A stretch of 64,000 bases of DNA from Streptomyces sp. NBC_01485 (GTDB lineage: Bacteria; Actinomycetota; Actinomycetes; Streptomycetales; Streptomycetaceae): positions 682,001 through 746,000 of the forward strand of contig NZ_CP109435.1 in assembly GCF_036227125.1 (NCBI RefSeq). Direction: 5' to 3'. A program made the translations under genes and the position numbers. Positions 36,601 through 45,175 of the stretch are shown here, piece by piece; position 1 is the first letter of the stretch, and every line of letters begins with the position of its first letter. The notes beneath the pieces were generated by a model. The model ran no database searches, was not told where the DNA came from, and saw only the letters and a list, made by a program, of their open reading frames with translations.

Positions 36601-37194
36601 GCAGGCGTGCCGCAGCTCCTCCAGCCTGGCGGTCACCGCCTTCTCGTCCAGGTCGCGCAGGTCGTGGACGGTCGTGGCGGGGCGGCCGAGGGCGGGGAGG
36701 ATCTCCTGGCGGCCGTCGTCGGTGAAGCGGGCGCGGAGCATGCCGTGGCGGGCCACGAGGGCGCGTACGGCCGTGTCGAGCCGGTCCGCGTCGACGTCGG
36801 CGCCGTCGAACTCGACGTAGAGGTGCGCGGCGACGGAGCCGAGCGTGGTGTCCTCGCCGCGGCCGATCCAGTAGGCGTGCTGCATCACGGCGAGCGGGAA
36901 GGGCTCGTCCGGGACGGCGGTCACGGTGACCGGCACCGCCGGTGCGGGCTCGGCAGGGGCGGCCGTGCGGGTGGCCAGCAGGGTGCGCCAGGCCCGCAGG
37001 GTCGGTTCATTGGCCAGTTCGGCGAAACCGATCCTGACGCCCTGCCGCCGCCAGCCGCCGGCGATCTTCATCAGGGTGATCGAGTCCAGGCCCCAGGAGA
37101 TGAGGCTGTCGTCCTCGCCCGGCGGCTGCGCGAGGTCGAACGTGTCGGTGACCGCACGGAGCAACTCGTCTGCGGTCGGGGGGTGTTGCGTCAC
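33697..37194 (-). CDS. NRPS starter: ArCP-Cy-A-PCP
   Basis: 1165 aa, GTG 37194 behind GGAGGAA. Domains: aryl carrier protein 8-75 (GLDSI, S38), heterocyclization domain about 95-520 with DVDMLAADALS (DxxxxDxxS replacing HHxxxDG), adenylation about 545-1030, PCP 1055-1125 (GGDS, S1093), and an acidic tail (LHLEIEAMSAEEIDAELGEA) that looks like a docking element. The A-domain signature read by alignment to GrsA is D(750)-L-Y-N-L-G-L-I-H-K, close to Cys-type codes (DLYNLSLIWK) but with G301 and H331; Cys, Ser or Thr are possible. Expected product: 2-hydroxyphenyl-oxazoline or -thiazoline-carboxyl thioester. It is the last gene of the minus-strand operon but encodes the first step. It lies 52 bp downstream of the NRPS at 37247-45175. 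Confidence 0.93.
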   Translation of the reverse strand: MTQHPPTADELLRAVTDTFDLAQPPGEDDSLISWGLDSITLMKIAGGWRRQGVRIGFAELANEPTLRAWRTLLATRTAAPAEPAPAVPVTVTAVPDEPFPLAVMQHAYWIGRGEDTTLGSVAAHLYVEFDGADVDADRLDTAVRALVARHGMLRARFTDDGRQEILPALGRPATTVHDLRDLDEKAVTARLEELRHACSHARLDVAHGEVFSVRLSLLPAGRSRLHVDVDMLAADALSYRVLLADLATLYEDPGAALPPIRTSYPEYLAERADVRRLSREQAREWWGRRVPGLPSAPDLPLVPEAERADPARVTRRHHWLPPREKHRLTARAHQHGLTPAMAVATAFAEVLAAWSGQPRFLLNVPMFDRRGSHPDVDLLVGDFTSSVLLDVDLHGPAPFAEHARRLQDRMHTDAAHADHSGVEVLRDLSRDRGEQVLAPVVFTSALNLGELFDAGVRGAFGEPVWIISQGPQVLLDAQVTEIDGGMLVNWDVREDAFPAGLVDAMFAAFHGLVTRLGTEDTVWERPVPALLPAAQTRVRAAANATDGPRAHRLLHEAFFARAAERPDAPALLWGSEGTLSYGELADRALRCAAALVGHGTRPGDTVAVSLPKGPDQITAVLGVLAAGAAYVPVGVDQPPARRARIQATAGFRTVLTDGRPTEEPDGLTALPVAEALRREPLPEPVRGAGGVGEAEDEQAAYVLFTSGSTGEPKGVEVPHRAAVNTVDDLNDRYGVGGSDRCLALSALEFDLSVYDVFGFLGAGGAVVLVDDDDRREAREWVDLVRAHGVTLINCVPPLLDMLLLAAGPGELAGLRTVLLGGDLVGTDLPGRLAERAPGCRFTGLGGTTETAIHSTVCEVTDGQVPAHWRSVPYGTPLRNVRCRVVDAQGRDCPDWVPGELWIGGDGVALGYRGDPVRTAEKFNEADGVRWYRTGDLARYWPDGALEFLGRRDHQVKIRGFRIELGEVEAALAGHPAVRRAVAGLSRGQGVQLAAAVAAVDVTEDELRVWARSVLPPHMVPARIAVAQELPLTSNGKLDRRAVGELWEAGGAVAGGHRAPGSALETVVARTWADVLGVERLGLDDGFFALGGDSVLATVIVARLREVLDTSEVSVRSLFAGLTAGGMAKRLSAEEHTPGRLEQVAALHLEIEAMSAEEIDAELGEA

Positions 37195-37246
37195 CGGTTC
37201 CTCCGCTCAAGAACTCAACTCGTGGAAGTCGTTCTCGACGTCGCTC

Positions 37247-40200
37247 TCAGACGTCGTCCCCAAGGTCGTTCTCGAAGTCGTCGATGTCCTCCTGGGTCAG
37301 GGAGACCAGGGGCAGGTCCGACGGGGTGAGGCCGCCCGTCCCGTCCGGGGTGGCCAGAACGTGCCGGACGAGGCCGCGCAGGGCCCGCTCCCACAGGTCC
37401 AGGAGCCCGTCCGTCTCGGCGGACGTCAGGAAGCCCTCCGGCCAGGCCGCCGAGACGTGCAGCCGTACGCCGTGCGCGTCCTCGACCGCCACGGCGTTGA
37501 TCTCCAGCCCGAAGGGCGCGGCCCGCCCGGGGGCCGGCGGCACCCGCAGCATGGGCGCCTCCGGGGCCAGCGCCCAGGGTTCCTCGCCCGTGGCCGACGC
37601 GGTGAACCGGCCGAGGTAGTTGAAGCCGACCTGGGGCTGCGGGAGTTTCTCCAGGTCGGGCGCGATGTCGGGGTCGAGGTGGCGCAGGAGGCCGTAGCCG
37701 AGGCCGTGGTCGGGGACCGCGCGCAGTTGTTCCTTGACCTGCTTGAGGGCGGCCCCGGCGGCCGGTCCGCCGGTCAGGGCCTCGTCGACGTCGAAGGGGC
37801 CGTCGGGCGGGCCGGGGCCGACGGCGACGGGGTGGACGGTGGTGAACCAGCCGACGGTGGCCGACAGATCGACCCCGTCGGCGAGGTGCTCCGCACGCCC
37901 GTGCCCCTCCAGGCCGACGAGGAGCGCGCCGCCGCTCCGGTCCCCTCGCCCCGCCCGCCAGGCGGCGGCCGCCACGGCGAGCGCGGTGAGCAGCACGTCG
38001 GGGACGGCAGCCCGGTAGGCGGCGGGCACGGAGGTCAGCAGCGGCGCGGTGCTCTCGTCGGAGAGGACGAGGGTCCGCTCCCGGACCGTGGCCGTGGGGT
38101 CGAAGACGCGGTCGACGAGCGGGCCGCCCCGGGCCAATGTCTGTTGCCACCAAGGAAGTTCACGCCTGCGCGCGGCGGTCCGCGCGTCCTGGGCGAGGAG
38201 TTCGCTCCAGCGGCGGAAGGAGGTGCCCGTACGGCTCAGGTGCGGCGTCGTCCCTGCGGAGACGGCGTGCCAGGCGTCCGCCAGGTCGGTGGCGAGGATC
38301 CGCCAGGACACCCCGTCGACGACCAAGTGGTGGGCGACGAGGAGGAGTCGGCGGGCGTCCGGCGACCAGACGGCCCGCAGCATGCGGCCCGCCCGCGGGT
38401 CGAGGTGAGCGGCCGCTGACCCGGGGTCGAGGTCGAGGTCGGCTGAGACGCTCAGCAACTCCTGGGCGCGTACGGTGCCTTCGGTGGGGACGACGAGTCG
38501 GAGACCGTCGCCGGGAGCCCCGGTGAGCCGGGCGCGCAGCATGTCGTGCCGGTCCAGGACGGCCTGGAGGACGGCGGTCAGCCCTTCGCGCGTGAGGTCC
38601 GCCGGGGTGACCAGCAGGACGGCCTGGGCGAGGCCCTCGTGGGAGCCGTGCATGACCGGGGTCGGCGCCAGCTCGCCCACCGGGTCGTCGGCGACGGGGG
38701 CGGTCCCCGCGTCGTTCGGGGCGAGGGCGGCCAGGCCCGCCGGGGTGGGCGACTGGAACACCTGCCGGGGGCTGAGGCGCAGGCCGGCCCGGCGGGCGAG
38801 GGTGACGAGGCGGATGGAGACGACGCTGTCCCCGCCGAGGGTGAAGAAGTTGCCGTCGACGTCGACCTCGGGCAGGCCCAGGACGTCGGCGAAGAGCGTG
38901 CACAGCAGCCGCTCGCGATCATCCGCCGGCGGCCGGGTCGTCGTGCCGGAGACGGTCGCGGGGCCGGGCGCGGGGGCGGGCAGGCCGGCCCGGTCGACCT
39001 TGCCGGACGGCAGCAGCGGGAAGGCGTCCAGGACGGTGAGCGTGGCCGGGACCATGTGCTCGGGCAGCCGCTCCCGGAGCCAGTCGCGCAGGTCGGTGAC
39101 GGTGTCCGGGGCGGCCAGGCAGTAGCCGGCGAGGCGTTTGACGCCCGGGGAGTCCTCGCGGATCACCGCCACACCACGCCGTACGCCCGGGTGCTGTTCG
39201 AGGATCGCCTCGATCTCCTCCAGCTCGACGCGCATGCCGCGGATCTTCACCTGGTTGTCGGCGCGGCCCAGGAACTCCAGGGTGCCGTCGCGCCGCCAGC
39301 GCACCAGGTCACCGGTGCGGTAGAGGCGTTCGCCGGGCGGGCCGAAGGGGTCGGCCACCCAGTGGTCGGCGGTGCGGCACGGGTCGTTGACGTAACCGCG
39401 GCCGAGGTAGATCCCGCCCGCGTACAGCTCGCCGGGGACGCCCACCGGGGTGGGCCTGAGGCGCTCGTCGAGGACGTACAGGCGGGTGTTGGAGTTGGGG
39501 CGGCCGATGGAGACGGCGCTGCGGATCGCGCCGGTGCGGTAGACGACGTGGCTGACGCCGATGGTGGCCTCGGCGGGGCCGTACCCGTGGTACATCACGG
39601 CGTCGCTCCCGGCGCGGAAGCGGGCGAAGAGTTCGGGGGTGAGGACCTCGCCGCCGCACCACACGTGCTTCAGCGAGGCGGCCCGGCGGGCGAAGCCGTC
39701 GAGTTCGAGGAGGAGGTCGAGCATCGAGGAGACGAGGTAGGTGAAGGTGACGCGGTGGCGTTCGACGGTGTCGAGGAGCTGGTCGACGTCCCGTTCGCCG
39801 CCGGGTTCGGCGATCACGACCCGGCCGCCGTGCACCAGGGGCAGGAAGATCTCGTTGACGGAGATGTCGAAGCCGAGCGGCGCCTTGAACAGGGCGGCGT
39901 CGCCCGGCCCGAAGCCGAGCAGGTCGCGCTGCCACAGCAGCCGGTGCGCGATCGCCCGGTGCCGGATCATCGCGCCCTTGGGGACGCCGGTGGAGCCGGA
40001 GGTGTGGATGACGTAGGCGAGGCCCTCGGGGTCGACGGTGACCTCGGGCCTCGTCGCCTCGGGCACCGGGCCGGTCAGGTCGACCTCGACGACGGGCGGG
40101 CCCGCCTCCGGTCCGCCGCCGACGCAGCTCAGCACCGCCGTGAGACCCGCGCCGCGGCACACCTCGGCGATGCGGCGGGCGGGCCAGGAGGGCTCCAGCG

Positions 40201-43200
40201 GGACGAACGCGCCGCCCGCCTTCAGTACGGCGAGCAGCCCGACGACCATCTCCACGGACCGTTCGAGGTGGATGCCGACACAACGCTCGGGGCCGACGCC
40301 GAGTTCCCGCAGCCGGTGGGCGAGGGCGTTGGCGCGGGCGTCGAGTTCGGCGTAGGTGAGGGACCGGCCGTCCGGGGTGCCGTATTCGACGGCGACGAGT
40401 TCGGGGGTGCGGGCGATCTGTTCCTCGACCAGAGCGGTGAGGGTGGTGACGGGCATGGGGCGGGCGGTGTCGGTCCACTCGCCCAGGAGCAGCGCGCGTT
40501 CGTTCGGGGTGAGGACGTCGGCGTCCGCGACCGGGCGGTCCGGGTGGCGGGCCAGGTCGCCGGCCAGCCCCACGAGCCGCTCGGCGATCTCCCGCGCGCT
40601 GCGCCGGTCGTACAGGTCGGCGCTGAAGACGAGGGATCCGCTGATCCCGCCGGCGTCGGCCTTCTCGAACAGGTGGAAGGCCAGGTCGGTCTTCGCGGTG
40701 TAGAAGTCGACCCGGTGGTCGGTGAGCGTGAGACCGGCGAACTCCCGTTCCACGTCCGGGGCTTGCTGATGGGCGAGCATCACCTGGAAGAGGGGGTGGC
40801 GGCCCATGGAGCGGGTCGGGGCGAGCGCGTCCACCAGGCGTTCGAACGGCAGGTTCTGGTGGGCGTAGGCGTCCAGGCCGGTGTCGCGGACCCGGGTGAG
40901 CAGCGTCCGGAAGGTGGGGTCGCCGGACACGTCGGTGCGCAGGACCAGGGTGTTGACGAAGAGCCCGACGAGGTCGTCGAGGGCGGGGTCGCCGCGTCCG
41001 GCGACGGGGGCGCCGAGCGGTATGTCGTCCCCGGCCCCGAGCCGGGCGAGCGTTACGGCGACGGCGGCCTGGAGTGCCATGAAGACGGTGCCGCCGGTGT
41101 CGGCGGCCAGGTCCCGCAGGCGCCGGTGGGTCGCCGCGTCGAGGGTGAAGTCGACCGCGCCGGCCCGGTAGTCGTGGACGGCGGGGCGCGGCCGGTCGAC
41201 GGGGAGCTGGAGTTCCTCCGGCAGGCCGGCGAGGTGCCGCGTCCAGTACTCCAAGTCCCCCTCGTCGTGCAGCTCTTGCTGCCACAGCGTGTGGTCGGCG
41301 TACTGGACGGCGAGCTCGGGCCACGCGGGAGCGGCACCTCGGGTCCGGGCGGTGTACGCCGTCTCCAGGTCGGCGAGCAGCGGGCCGGCCGACCAGCCGT
41401 CGGTGGCGATGTGGTGGACGAGCAGCAGGAGGACGTGTTCGTCGGGGGCGAGGGCGTACAGGGTCGCGCGTACGGGGATCTCGGTGTCGAGCGCGAAGCA
41501 GTGGGCGGCGGCCTCGCGCATCCGGGCGTCGAGGTCCCGAGGCCGTGTGGGCACCACCTCGAACGGCACGGGCCGCGGGGGAAGGACGTGCTGGCGTGGG
41601 GTGCCGTCGTCGTCGGGGTACACCGTGCGCAGGGCTTCGTGGCGGGCGACCACGTCGTCGAGCGCGGCGCGCAGGGCGGCTGGGTCGAGGCGTCCCCTGA
41701 GGCGGTGGGCCGTGGGGATGTTGTAGCTGGGGTCGGGTCCCTCCAAGCGGTGCAGGAACCAGAGCCTGGCCTGCGCGGAGGACAGCGGGAGGGGGTCGGG
41801 CCGGTCGGCTCGGCGCAGGAGCGCGGGCCGGGGCGCGGCGGGGCCGTCCAGGAGGGGGGCGAGGGCGGCGGCCGTGGGGGTGTCGAACACCGCCCGCAGG
41901 GGGATCTCGACGCCCAGTTCGGCACGGATCCGGGCGACCAGGCGGTTGGCCAGGACGGAGTGGCCGCCCAGAGTGAAGAACGCGTCGTGGATGCCGACGG
42001 AGGGCAGGCCGAGCAGGTCGGCGAAGAGCGCGCACAGGGCCGCCTCCGCGTCGGTGCGCGGTGCGGTCGTCGTGGTGAGGGCGGCGAGGTCGGGGGCGGG
42101 CAGTGCGCGGCGGTCGAGTTTGCCGTTGGGCGTCAGCGGCAGTTCGTCCAGGACCACGACGGCGGCGGGCAGGAGGTGGTCGGGCAGGGTGGCGGTGAGG
42201 GCCTCGCGGAGCCGGAGAGGCTCCAGGCCGGCGCCGGGGAGCTGGACCGCATAGGCGATCAACTGTGGCTCATCTTCACTACCTTGACGGACCGTCACTG
42301 CTGCCTGCGACACTCCGGGCAGGCTGGCGAGGGCCGCCTCCGTCTCCCCGGGCTCGACGCGGAAGCCGCGGATCTTCACCTGATCGTCGGAGCGGCCGAG
42401 GAACTCCAGCGTGCCCTGCGCGGTCCGGCGCACCAGGTCGCCCGTGCGGTACAGGCGGGCGCCGGGTGGGCCGAAGGGGTCGGCGACGAAGCGGTCGGCG
42501 GTGAGCGCGGGGCGGCCCAGATAGCCGCGGGCCAGTTGGACGCCGCCGAGGTAGAGCTCGCCCGGGATGCCCGGCGGTACGGGACGCAGGCGGGCGTCCA
42601 GGACCAGGGCGCGCGTGTTCCACACCGGCCGGCCGATCGGCACCGAACCGGCGGCGGAGCGGGTGCCCTCGGCGCACGGCCACCACGTGACGTCCACGGC
42701 GGCCTCGGTGGGCCCGTACAGGTTGTGCAGCTCGGTGCCGGTCAGCAACTCCGTGCACCGGTCGGCGAGTTCGGTGGGCAGGGCCTCGCCGCTGCACACG
42801 ATCCGGCGCAGGACGCCCCGGACCTGCGCCGCGGCGGGTTCGTCGAGGAAGACCCGCAGCATGGAGGGGACGAAGTGCGCGGTGGTGACGCGCTGTTCGC
42901 GGATCAGGCGCGCGAGGTAGCGGGGGTCGCGGTGACCGTCGGGGCGGGCCAGAACAAGGGTCGCGCCGCTGATGAGCGGCCAGAAGAACTCCCAGACGGA
43001 GACGTCGAAACCGGCCGGGGTCTTCTGCAGGACCCGGTCGCCGGCCCCGAGCGCGTACGTGTCCTGCATCCACAGCAGCCGGTTGACGATGCCGGCGTGC
43101 GGGACGACGACTCCCTTGGGGCGGCCCGTGGATCCGGAGGTGTGGATGACGTAGGCCGGGTGCTCGGGGCGCAGGGGCGCCGTCCGGTCGGCGTCGGTGA

Positions 43201-45175
43201 GTTCGGCGGGGTCCTGGGAGGCGAGGCGCGGGTCGTCGAGCAGGAGCAGGGGCACGCCGTCGGCGGGGAGCCGCGCCGCCGCCGTGGCCGAGGTCAGGAC
43301 CAGCTCCGGTGCCGTGTCCTCGATGACGAACGCCAGGCGTTCGGTGGGGTGTCCGAGGTCCAGCGGGACATAGGCGCCGCCCGCCTTCAGTACGGCGAGC
43401 AGGGCCACGACCAAGTCGGCGCCCCGGTCGAGGGCGACGCCGACACGGCGTTCGGGGCCGACGCCATGGGCGACGAGGAGACGGGCCAAACGGCCTGCGC
43501 GGGCATGGAGTTCGGCGTAGCCGAGCCCGTCCGGGGTGTCGTCGGCGACGAGGGCGAGGGCGCCCGGGGTGTCGTCGGCGACGAGGGCGAGGGCGCCCGG
43601 GACGTCCGGGGCGTACGCGGCGAGCAGGTCGACCAGGGTGGCCGTGGGAACGGGGTGAGCCGTCGCGTTCCACTCCTCGACGACCCGGCGTTCCTCGTCC
43701 CCGTCCATCAACGGCAGCTCGGACACCGGGAGTTCGGGGTCGGTGAGGGCGGCGGCGAGGAGCGTCTCCAGGCGGCGCAGCAGCCGGTCGACGGTGTCGG
43801 CGGTGAACAGGCCGGTGCGGTAGGTGGCCTCGATCCGTAGCTGGCCGCCGGTGAGGAAGGCCTCCAGGGAGAGGTCGAACTGGGTGGTGTCGTTGTGGAC
43901 GGTCTCCCAGGTGGCGCTCACCCCGGGCAGTTCGGGTCCCTGGAGTCCCTGGGTGAGGAAGAGCAGCATGACGTCGAAGTAGACGGCGCGGCCGGGGTGG
44001 CGATCCGGGCGGAGCCGCTCGACGAGGCGGTCGAACGGCATGTCCTGGTGGGCGTAGCCGTCGGTGCACGTCTTGCGGACGCGTTCGAGGAGTTCGCCGA
44101 ATCCGGGGTCGCCGGCGAGGTCGGCGCGCAGGGCGAGGGTGTTGCCGAAGTTGCCGACGAGCCGGTCCAGTCCGGCGAGGTCGCGGTTCATGACGGCCGA
44201 CCCGATGGGCACGTCGGTGGCGCCGCTGCAGCGGTGCAGCAGGGCGGCCAGGCCCGCGAACAGGGCCATGAAGGGGGTCGCGCCCGCGTTCCTGGCGTGG
44301 GCGGTGAGCCGGTCGGTCACCTCGGAGGCGAAGGCGCGGGAACGGCGTCCGCCGTGCGCGGTGGGCCGGTCGGTGCGCGGGGCGTCGACCGGCAGGGTGA
44401 GGGGCTGCGGGGGCGGGGTCAGGACGGACCGCCAGTGGGCGAGGTGGTCGGCGAGCCGCTCGTCGGTCCAGGTGTCACGCTGCCGGACGGCGTAGTCGGC
44501 GTACTGGACGGGCAGCGGGGCCAGTTCGGCGGCTGTTCCCTCGGCGGCGGCGCGGTAGAGGGCCGTGAGGTCACGGGAGAGCGCGTTGAACGTGCCGCCG
44601 TCCCAGGCGATGTGATGGACGGTCAGGACAAGGGTGTGGTCCTCGGGGGCGCGTCTCAGCAGCAGGGCCCGCAGCGGGTGCTCGGCGGCGAGGTCGAAGG
44701 GGGTCGAGGAGGCAGCCCGCGCCAACTCGTCGGCCCGCCGGTCCTGTTCACACTCTTCCTTCTGTTCGCTGTGCGGGTGTCCGGTCAGGTCGGCGGTGTC
44801 GAGGACGACATCGGCGGCCGCGTCGATCACCTGTACCGGGGTGCCGTCGGCGGCCGTCGGGTAGCGGGTGCGCAGTACCTCGTGGCGGTCGAGCAGGCCT
44901 TGCAGGGCGGTCCGTAACGCGACCCTGTCGAGCGGGCCGCGCAGCCGGATCGCCAGGCAGACGTTGTACGCGGGACTGTCCGGGTCGAGCCGCTGGAGCA
45001 GCCACATCCGGGACTGCGCGTACGACAGCGGCAGCCGCTCCAGCTCCGGGGGCCGGGGCGGGACGCGTTCGGCGCGGGCTGCCGGGGTGTCGGCGAGGCC
45101 CGCCGACTCCAGCCTGCGACGGAGGAGTTCGCGCCTGCGGGCGGCCAGGTCGTTCGCCGGGCTCGTCTGCGTCAC
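37247..45175 (-). CDS. NRPS: C-A(Ser)-PCP-C-A(fhOrn)-PCP-E
   Basis: 2642 aa. GTG 45175 overlaps the stop of the upstream NRPS gene (GTGA). An N-terminal helical tail (NDLAARRRELLRRRLESAG) is followed by C1 about 48-470 (HHIAWDG), A1, PCP1 (GGHS, S1073), C2 about 1120-1545 (HHIATDG), A2, PCP2 (GGDS, S2117) and an epimerization domain about 2165-2600 (HHLVVDGVSW). A1 code: D724-V-W-H-V-S-L-V-D-K, the serine code. A2 code: D1770-I-N-Y-W-G-G-I-G-K, identical to the signature I recall for N5-formyl-N5-hydroxyornithine in coelichelin synthetase. Both C domains look like L-L type. The C-terminus SDLPLVSLTQEDIDDFE resembles a COM donor helix. It adds Ser and D-fhOrn. A perfect 33-bp tandem duplication lies in A1. 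Confidence 0.95.
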   Translation of the reverse strand: MTQTSPANDLAARRRELLRRRLESAGLADTPAARAERVPPRPPELERLPLSYAQSRMWLLQRLDPDSPAYNVCLAIRLRGPLDRVALRTALQGLLDRHEVLRTRYPTAADGTPVQVIDAAADVVLDTADLTGHPHSEQKEECEQDRRADELARAASSTPFDLAAEHPLRALLLRRAPEDHTLVLTVHHIAWDGGTFNALSRDLTALYRAAAEGTAAELAPLPVQYADYAVRQRDTWTDERLADHLAHWRSVLTPPPQPLTLPVDAPRTDRPTAHGGRRSRAFASEVTDRLTAHARNAGATPFMALFAGLAALLHRCSGATDVPIGSAVMNRDLAGLDRLVGNFGNTLALRADLAGDPGFGELLERVRKTCTDGYAHQDMPFDRLVERLRPDRHPGRAVYFDVMLLFLTQGLQGPELPGVSATWETVHNDTTQFDLSLEAFLTGGQLRIEATYRTGLFTADTVDRLLRRLETLLAAALTDPELPVSELPLMDGDEERRVVEEWNATAHPVPTATLVDLLAAYAPDVPGALALVADDTPGALALVADDTPDGLGYAELHARAGRLARLLVAHGVGPERRVGVALDRGADLVVALLAVLKAGGAYVPLDLGHPTERLAFVIEDTAPELVLTSATAAARLPADGVPLLLLDDPRLASQDPAELTDADRTAPLRPEHPAYVIHTSGSTGRPKGVVVPHAGIVNRLLWMQDTYALGAGDRVLQKTPAGFDVSVWEFFWPLISGATLVLARPDGHRDPRYLARLIREQRVTTAHFVPSMLRVFLDEPAAAQVRGVLRRIVCSGEALPTELADRCTELLTGTELHNLYGPTEAAVDVTWWPCAEGTRSAAGSVPIGRPVWNTRALVLDARLRPVPPGIPGELYLGGVQLARGYLGRPALTADRFVADPFGPPGARLYRTGDLVRRTAQGTLEFLGRSDDQVKIRGFRVEPGETEAALASLPGVSQAAVTVRQGSEDEPQLIAYAVQLPGAGLEPLRLREALTATLPDHLLPAAVVVLDELPLTPNGKLDRRALPAPDLAALTTTTAPRTDAEAALCALFADLLGLPSVGIHDAFFTLGGHSVLANRLVARIRAELGVEIPLRAVFDTPTAAALAPLLDGPAAPRPALLRRADRPDPLPLSSAQARLWFLHRLEGPDPSYNIPTAHRLRGRLDPAALRAALDDVVARHEALRTVYPDDDGTPRQHVLPPRPVPFEVVPTRPRDLDARMREAAAHCFALDTEIPVRATLYALAPDEHVLLLLVHHIATDGWSAGPLLADLETAYTARTRGAAPAWPELAVQYADHTLWQQELHDEGDLEYWTRHLAGLPEELQLPVDRPRPAVHDYRAGAVDFTLDAATHRRLRDLAADTGGTVFMALQAAVAVTLARLGAGDDIPLGAPVAGRGDPALDDLVGLFVNTLVLRTDVSGDPTFRTLLTRVRDTGLDAYAHQNLPFERLVDALAPTRSMGRHPLFQVMLAHQQAPDVEREFAGLTLTDHRVDFYTAKTDLAFHLFEKADAGGISGSLVFSADLYDRRSAREIAERLVGLAGDLARHPDRPVADADVLTPNERALLLGEWTDTARPMPVTTLTALVEEQIARTPELVAVEYGTPDGRSLTYAELDARANALAHRLRELGVGPERCVGIHLERSVEMVVGLLAVLKAGGAFVPLEPSWPARRIAEVCRGAGLTAVLSCVGGGPEAGPPVVEVDLTGPVPEATRPEVTVDPEGLAYVIHTSGSTGVPKGAMIRHRAIAHRLLWQRDLLGFGPGDAALFKAPLGFDISVNEIFLPLVHGGRVVIAEPGGERDVDQLLDTVERHRVTFTYLVSSMLDLLLELDGFARRAASLKHVWCGGEVLTPELFARFRAGSDAVMYHGYGPAEATIGVSHVVYRTGAIRSAVSIGRPNSNTRLYVLDERLRPTPVGVPGELYAGGIYLGRGYVNDPCRTADHWVADPFGPPGERLYRTGDLVRWRRDGTLEFLGRADNQVKIRGMRVELEEIEAILEQHPGVRRGVAVIREDSPGVKRLAGYCLAAPDTVTDLRDWLRERLPEHMVPATLTVLDAFPLLPSGKVDRAGLPAPAPGPATVSGTTTRPPADDRERLLCTLFADVLGLPEVDVDGNFFTLGGDSVVSIRLVTLARRAGLRLSPRQVFQSPTPAGLAALAPNDAGTAPVADDPVGELAPTPVMHGSHEGLAQAVLLVTPADLTREGLTAVLQAVLDRHDMLRARLTGAPGDGLRLVVPTEGTVRAQELLSVSADLDLDPGSAAAHLDPRAGRMLRAVWSPDARRLLLVAHHLVVDGVSWRILATDLADAWHAVSAGTTPHLSRTGTSFRRWSELLAQDARTAARRRELPWWQQTLARGGPLVDRVFDPTATVRERTLVLSDESTAPLLTSVPAAYRAAVPDVLLTALAVAAAAWRAGRGDRSGGALLVGLEGHGRAEHLADGVDLSATVGWFTTVHPVAVGPGPPDGPFDVDEALTGGPAAGAALKQVKEQLRAVPDHGLGYGLLRHLDPDIAPDLEKLPQPQVGFNYLGRFTASATGEEPWALAPEAPMLRVPPAPGRAAPFGLEINAVAVEDAHGVRLHVSAAWPEGFLTSAETDGLLDLWERALRGLVRHVLATPDGTGGLTPSDLPLVSLTQEDIDDFENDLGDDV
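43536..43601. repeat. Perfect 33-bp tandem duplication in the NRPS A1 (Ser) domain
   Basis: The 33-bp unit that begins GTGTCGTCGGCGACGAGG occurs twice in a row without mismatch (43536-43568 and 43569-43601). On the coding strand it duplicates 11 residues, giving GALALVADDTP twice, just before the start of A1 core text ([10 protein letters not shown]). The frame is kept. Confidence 0.9.

Noticed and set aside
38546..43840. A 1764-codon plus-strand open frame across the NRPS region
   Set aside because: Complement of the Ser/fhOrn NRPS, whose motifs are perfect on the other strand. The plus-strand text has no recognisable domain.
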